The notes beneath the pieces were generated by a model that was not told where the DNA came from, searched no databases, and saw only the letters and a program-made list of their open reading frames with translations. A stretch of 9,829 nucleotides of DNA. Origin: Fusobacterium sp. Lineage in GTDB: Bacteria; Fusobacteriota; Fusobacteriia; Fusobacteriales; Fusobacteriaceae. The stretch covers positions 1 through 9,829 of the forward strand of contig JAHHTB010000067.1 in the NCBI GenBank assembly GCA_020024855.1. Reading direction: 5' to 3'. Shown piece after piece: positions 7,046-9,829 of the stretch; position 1 is the stretch's first letter, and every line of letters starts with the position of its first letter. Both the position numbers and the translations under genes were made by a program.

Positions 7046-7720
7046 ATGGATAGAAATAAAATGTTAGCAGCTGTTGATCACACACTTTTAGGACAAACTG
7101 CAACTTGGACAGAAATAAAAGAAATATTGGATGATTCTATAACTTATAATGTAGCTTCAGCATGTATTCCAGCTTCTTATGTAAAACAAGCTAAAGAATA
7201 TGTTGGAGATAAACTTCCAATTTGTACAGTAATTGGTTTTCCAAATGGATATAGTACAACAGCAGTAAAAGTATTTGAAACAAAAGATGCTATAGAAAAT
7301 GGTGCTGATGAAATTGATATGGTTATCAATATTGGATTAGTAAAAGATAAAAAGTATGATTTAGTTAAAGAAGAAATAGAAAAAATCCATGAAGCATGTA
7401 ATGGGAAGATTTTAAAAGTTATAATTGAAACTTGTCTTTTAACAGAAGAAGAAAAAATAAAAATGTGTGAAATTGTAACTGAATCAGGTGCTGAATATAT
7501 AAAAACTTCTACTGGATTCTCAACAGGTGGAGCAACATTTGAGGATATTGCTCTTATGAAAAAGTATGTAGGATCAAATGTAAAAATAAAAGCAGCAGGA
7601 GGAATTTCATCATTTGAAGATGCTGCTAAATTTATGGAACTTGGTGCAGATAGACTTGGAACAAGTAGAATTGTAAAAATGGTAAAATCAGGAAAAGCAA
7701 TAAACGATAATTCATATTAA
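7046..7720 (+). CDS. deoC: Deoxyribose-phosphate aldolase
   Basis: Class I aldolase splitting 2-deoxyribose-5-phosphate into glyceraldehyde-3-phosphate and acetaldehyde, the final step of deoxynucleoside breakdown. The 224 residues fit the shorter Gram-positive type (E. coli DeoC is about 259). The TIM-barrel active site is complete: Schiff-base K153 in YIKTSTGF, K182 in VKIKAAGGI, and the proton-relay D91 in DEIDMVIN. GFPNGYSTTAVK (64-75) replaces the more familiar GFPLGANTTAVK; I regard this as normal family variation. AGGAG (7035-7039) lies 6 nt before the ATG, and the gap from deoB is 29 nt. It is the last operon gene and is followed by a cluster of hairpins. Confidence 0.97.
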   Translation: MDRNKMLAAVDHTLLGQTATWTEIKEILDDSITYNVASACIPASYVKQAKEYVGDKLPICTVIGFPNGYSTTAVKVFETKDAIENGADEIDMVINIGLVKDKKYDLVKEEIEKIHEACNGKILKVIIETCLLTEEEKIKMCEIVTESGAEYIKTSTGFSTGGATFEDIALMKKYVGSNVKIKAAGGISSFEDAAKFMELGADRLGTSRIVKMVKSGKAINDNSY

Positions 7721-7731
7721 AATGAAGAACT

Positions 7732-7754
7732 GTTATACAAAAATTTTGTGTAAC
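7732..7754. repeat. Inverted repeat just after deoC
   Basis: The arms GTTATACAAAA (7732-7742) and TTTTGTGTAAC (7744-7754) are complementary except for one T-G pair, which is allowed in RNA. As RNA it would form a hairpin 12 nt after the deoC stop, but no T tract follows, so it is not a terminator itself. It could protect the 3' end of the operon message, or compete with the next hairpin, with which it shares 7752-7754. Confidence 0.55.
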
Positions 7755-7780
7755 TATTCTTTCTAACAAAATAGTTTTTT
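7752..7780 (+). terminator. Weak first terminator of the salvage operon
   Basis: AACTATT (7752-7758) pairs with AATAGTT (7770-7776) around an 11-nt loop, and T residues run from 7775 to 7780. The stem is short and AT-rich, so it is weak, and it overlaps the preceding inverted repeat by three bases. Confidence 0.4.
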
Positions 7781-7783
7781 CAA

Positions 7784-7828
7784 AAGAGTTATTACATAGT
7801 AACATTGTGTAATAACTCTTATTTTTTT
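7784..7828 (+). terminator. Main terminator of the salvage operon
   Basis: AAGAGTTATTACA (7784-7796) and TGTAATAACTCTT (7808-7820) form a perfect 13-bp stem with an 11-nt loop, followed by A and seven T residues (7822-7828). It separates the deo genes from the kdu genes. Confidence 0.92.
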
Positions 7829-7916
7829 AGAATATAAACTTATTAAATGAAATATTTTTAAATAAAAATTGAAATAAAAAAATAGATATAGAAAAATGTG
7901 GATATAAAATGGAAGA

Positions 7917-7945
7917 TTTACTTTTCAAAATGCATATGTGATAAT
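7917..7945 (+). promoter_or_regulatory. Promoter of kduD-kduI
   Basis: TTTACT (7917-7922) and GATAAT (7940-7945) are separated by 17 nt, with TG one base before the -10 (extended -10), giving four- and five-of-six consensus matches. Transcription would start near 7952, leaving a leader of about 70 nt. ATATGT (7934-7939) and ACATAT (7948-7953) form an inverted repeat straddling the -10, a possible operator for an unidentified regulator. Confidence 0.6.
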
Positions 7946-8021
7946 CTACATATATAAAAGTGTAAAAAATATATAGAAATAAAAAATATAATATAAATAA
8001 GTTTATAAAGGAGGAAATGGA

Positions 8022-8804
8022 ATGAATGAAATGTTAGATAAATTTTCAATGGATTTCTTTTCATTAAAAGGAAAAGTAGCAATAGTAACAGGTGGAAATA
8101 CAGGACTAGGACAAGCATATGCAGTAGCACTTGCTAAAGCAGGAGCAGATTTATTTGTAGTAACTTATGATACTGTATGGGACGAAACAAGAGAATTAAT
8201 AGAAAAAGAAGGAAGAAAAGTTAGCTTTTTCCAAGCTGATTTAACAGATAGAGCTCAAGTAACTGCTTGTGTTGAAGAGTGTGTAAAAGTTTATGGAAAA
8301 ATTGATGTTTTAGTAAACAATGCTGGAACAATCAGAAGAGCTCCACTATTAGAATACAAAGATACTGATTGGGAAGCTGTAATTAACATCAACCTAAACT
8401 CAGTTTACTACCTAAGTCAAGATGTAGCTAAAATAATGGCTAAACAAGGTGGAGGAAAAATAATCAACGTAGCATCAATGCTTGCATTTCAAGGTGGAAA
8501 ATTTGTACCTCCATACACAGCAAGTAAGCATGGTGTAGCTGGAATAACTAAAGCATTTGCTAACGAGTTAGCAGCTTTAAATATCCAAACAAACGCAATA
8601 GCACCAGGATATATTAAGACAGCTAACACAGCTCCAATAAGAGCAGATGAAAAGAGAAATGCAGAAATACTTGGAAGAATTCCTGCTGAAAGATGGGCAG
8701 ATCCATTTGATTTAATGGGAGCAATTGTATTCTTAGCAAGTAAAGCATCAGATTATGTAAATGGGCATATACTAGCAGTTGATGGTGGATGGCTAGTTAG
8801 ATAG
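8022..8804 (+). CDS. kduD: 2-dehydro-3-deoxy-D-gluconate 5-dehydrogenase
   Basis: Short-chain dehydrogenase that reduces 3-deoxy-D-glycero-2,5-hexodiulosonate to 2-keto-3-deoxygluconate with NAD(P)H, acting after KduI in breakdown of unsaturated uronates from pectin or glycosaminoglycans. The 260 residues are slightly longer than E. coli KduD (253), through a short N-terminal lead. The classical SDR features are present: cofactor loop TGGNTGLG (23-30), NNAG (99-102), catalytic S152, and YTASK with Y165 and K169. The SDR family alone would not fix the substrate; the call rests on overall KduD-like sequence (MLAFQGGKFVPPYTASKHG, DGGWLVR end) and the adjacent kduI. The start at 8022 is 7 nt after AAAGGAGG (8007-8014). 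C-ending codons are more frequent than in the deo genes (AAC 8 of 14 Asn by hand count). Confidence 0.92.
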   Translation: MNEMLDKFSMDFFSLKGKVAIVTGGNTGLGQAYAVALAKAGADLFVVTYDTVWDETRELIEKEGRKVSFFQADLTDRAQVTACVEECVKVYGKIDVLVNNAGTIRRAPLLEYKDTDWEAVININLNSVYYLSQDVAKIMAKQGGGKIINVASMLAFQGGKFVPPYTASKHGVAGITKAFANELAALNIQTNAIAPGYIKTANTAPIRADEKRNAEILGRIPAERWADPFDLMGAIVFLASKASDYVNGHILAVDGGWLVR

Positions 8805-8847
8805 TAAAATAATCAAATCAATTAAAATTTTAGGAGGAAATATATAA

Positions 8848-9684
8848 ATGAAATTAGATGTAAGATATGCAAATCACCCTGAAGATTCAAAACACTATAC
8901 TACTGAAGAATTAAGAAAACACTATTTTATAGAAACAATATTCGTTGCAGATGATGCAAATTTAACTTACTCACATGTTGACAGAATAATTGCTGGAGGA
9001 ATTATGCCTGTTACTAAAGAAGTAAGACTTGAAGGAAGCAAAGAACTTGGTTCTGAGTTTTTCTTAGAGAGAAGAGAATTAGGAGTAATCAATATTGGTG
9101 GATCTGGTAAAATAGTTGTTGATGGTGTTGAATATAAAATGAATTCAAAAGATGGACTTTATGTTGGAATGGGTTCTAAAGAATTAGTATTCATGTCTGA
9201 TGATGCTGAAAATCCTGCTAAGTATTATGTAAACTCAGCTCCAGCTCACACAACATATCCAATTGTAAAAATAGATATAGAAAAAGCAAATCCTGTGAAA
9301 TTAGGAAGTCTTGCTAACTCAAACGAAAGAACAATATTCCAATATGTTCACCCAGCAGTATGTAAATCTTGTCAATTATTAATGGGAATGACAGTATTAG
9401 AGCCAAATAATATGTGGAATACAATGCCTTGTCATACTCATGAAAGAAGAATGGAAGTATATTTCTATTTCAACATGCAACCTGAAACAAGAGTATTCCA
9501 TTTAATGGGAGAACCAACAGAAACAAGACACATAATTGTTGGAAATGAGCAAGGAGTAATATCTCCATCTTGGTCAATCCACTCAGGTGTAGGAACAAGT
9601 AACTACACATTTATTTGGGGAATGGTTGGAGAAAACCAAACATTTACTGATATGGATCATGTAGCAATGGAAGATTTAAGATAA
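8848..9684 (+). CDS. kduI: 5-dehydro-4-deoxy-D-glucuronate isomerase
   Basis: Cupin-fold aldose-ketose isomerase converting 5-dehydro-4-deoxy-D-glucuronate to 3-deoxy-D-glycero-2,5-hexodiulosonate, the substrate of KduD. The 278 residues equal the E. coli KduI length, and the zinc ligands fall at the same numbers: H196 and H198 in PCHTHERRMEVYFYF, E203, and H245 in SWSIHSG. Other KduI hallmarks are RYANHPEDSKHYTTEELR (6-23), DRIIAGGIMPV (45-55), and the DMDHVAMEDLR C-terminus. The ribosome site AGGAGG (8832-8837) lies 10 nt before the ATG. The 43-nt gap from kduD has no terminator, so the two genes form an operon. Seven of 11 Phe codons are TTC, against 1 of 17 in deoB, suggesting selection for high expression. 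Confidence 0.97.
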   Translation: MKLDVRYANHPEDSKHYTTEELRKHYFIETIFVADDANLTYSHVDRIIAGGIMPVTKEVRLEGSKELGSEFFLERRELGVINIGGSGKIVVDGVEYKMNSKDGLYVGMGSKELVFMSDDAENPAKYYVNSAPAHTTYPIVKIDIEKANPVKLGSLANSNERTIFQYVHPAVCKSCQLLMGMTVLEPNNMWNTMPCHTHERRMEVYFYFNMQPETRVFHLMGEPTETRHIIVGNEQGVISPSWSIHSGVGTSNYTFIWGMVGENQTFTDMDHVAMEDLR

Positions 9685-9718
9685 TCCTATTTTAAACTTA
9701 TTATATGAACAAAGAAAG

Positions 9719-9747
9719 AGAGATATTTATTATCTCTTCTTTTTTTT
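9719..9747 (+). terminator. Terminator of kduD-kduI
   Basis: AGAGATA (9719-9725) pairs with TATCTCT (9731-9737) around a TTTAT loop, followed by TCT and a run of T to 9747. The stem can be lengthened leftwards with a bulge (GAAA against TTTC-like bases). It ends the two-gene unit 35 nt after the kduI stop. Confidence 0.85.
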
Positions 9748-9760
9748 CAATAAAAAAAGT

Positions 9761-9788
9761 TTGTAATAAAGTTATTTGATGTTATAAT
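9761..9788 (+). promoter_or_regulatory. Promoter for a gene beyond the right edge
   Basis: TTGTAA (9761-9766) and a perfect TATAAT (9783-9788) are 16 nt apart, with TG one base before the -10. It would start transcription near 9795. The 145 nt after kduI contain no coding region I can support, so the gene served lies outside the window. Confidence 0.55.
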
Positions 9789-9829
9789 TTTGTAAAATAT
9801 AAACTTTTTAAATAGAGCTATTTTGAAAA

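Larger units (their letters stand above)
7721..8021. other. Gene-free stretch between deoC and kduD
   Basis: About 300 nt with no supportable gene. The left third holds three successive inverted repeats ending in a strong terminator (7732-7828). The middle is very A-rich (7831-7915) and carries one copy of TATAAACTTATT (7833-7844). The right third holds the kduD promoter (7917-7945), an inverted repeat over its -10 (7934-7953), an AT-rich leader with a reverse copy of the same 12-mer (7996-8007), and the kduD ribosome site AAAGGAGG (8007-8014). I see no riboswitch or small RNA I can name. Confidence 0.7.

Noticed and set aside
7918..8130. Reverse-strand open frame overlapping the kduD promoter and start
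   Set aside because: The product is Leu/Phe/Ile-rich low complexity, and it covers the kduD promoter, ribosome site and first 36 codons; the kduD reading is far better supported.
1..9829. Mobile elements, CRISPR arrays, tRNA or rRNA genes
   Set aside because: No transposase or integrase frames, no regularly spaced repeats and no tRNA-like cloverleaf or rRNA-like segments were seen in any gap; the gene order is that of a stable metabolic region.

Overview
The window is very AT-rich (roughly 70% A+T), with strong AGGAGG-type ribosome sites, AGA/ATA-rich codons and compact U-tailed hairpin terminators. Protein types and composition fit a low-GC anaerobe, most likely a Fusobacterium-type organism. 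This is inference from style and gene content, not a database match.

Layout. Positions 1-47 hold the terminator of a gene left of the window. A MATE-family drug/cation exporter (51-1406, minus strand) faces away from a HutC-type GntR regulator (1657-2400, plus strand) that has its own terminator. A six-gene nucleoside salvage operon follows (2624-7720): uridine phosphorylase, CNT-type nucleoside permease, cytidine deaminase, DeoD purine nucleoside phosphorylase, phosphopentomutase and deoxyribose-phosphate aldolase. Its gaps are 18-32 nt and I see no internal terminator. After a cluster of 3' hairpins comes a separate two-gene unit, kduD-kduI (8022-9684), with its own promoter and terminator. 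A promoter for a gene beyond the right edge lies at 9761-9788.

How the genes work together. The permease imports nucleosides. Cdd turns cytidine into uridine. Udp and DeoD release bases and give (deoxy)ribose-1-phosphate, DeoB moves the phosphate to C5, and DeoC splits deoxyribose-5-phosphate into glyceraldehyde-3-phosphate and acetaldehyde. The operon is a self-contained route from nucleosides to bases plus central-carbon intermediates; no thymidine/pyrimidine phosphorylase is present here. KduI and KduD perform two consecutive steps of unsaturated-uronate breakdown, ending at 2-keto-3-deoxygluconate.

Main regulatory observation. An 18-nt near-palindrome (consensus TTGYATRATATYATRCAA) overlaps the -10 element of both the GntR gene (1588-1605) and the salvage operon (2530-2547), the copies matching at 15 of 18 positions. 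This predicts that the GntR protein represses itself and the salvage operon. The kdu unit has its own candidate regulatory sequences, including a 12-nt motif TATAAACTTATT found in near-copies on both sides, and codon use pointing to stronger expression than the salvage genes. The enzymes are of known families; I see no wholly new system. The novelty, if any, is in the regulation.
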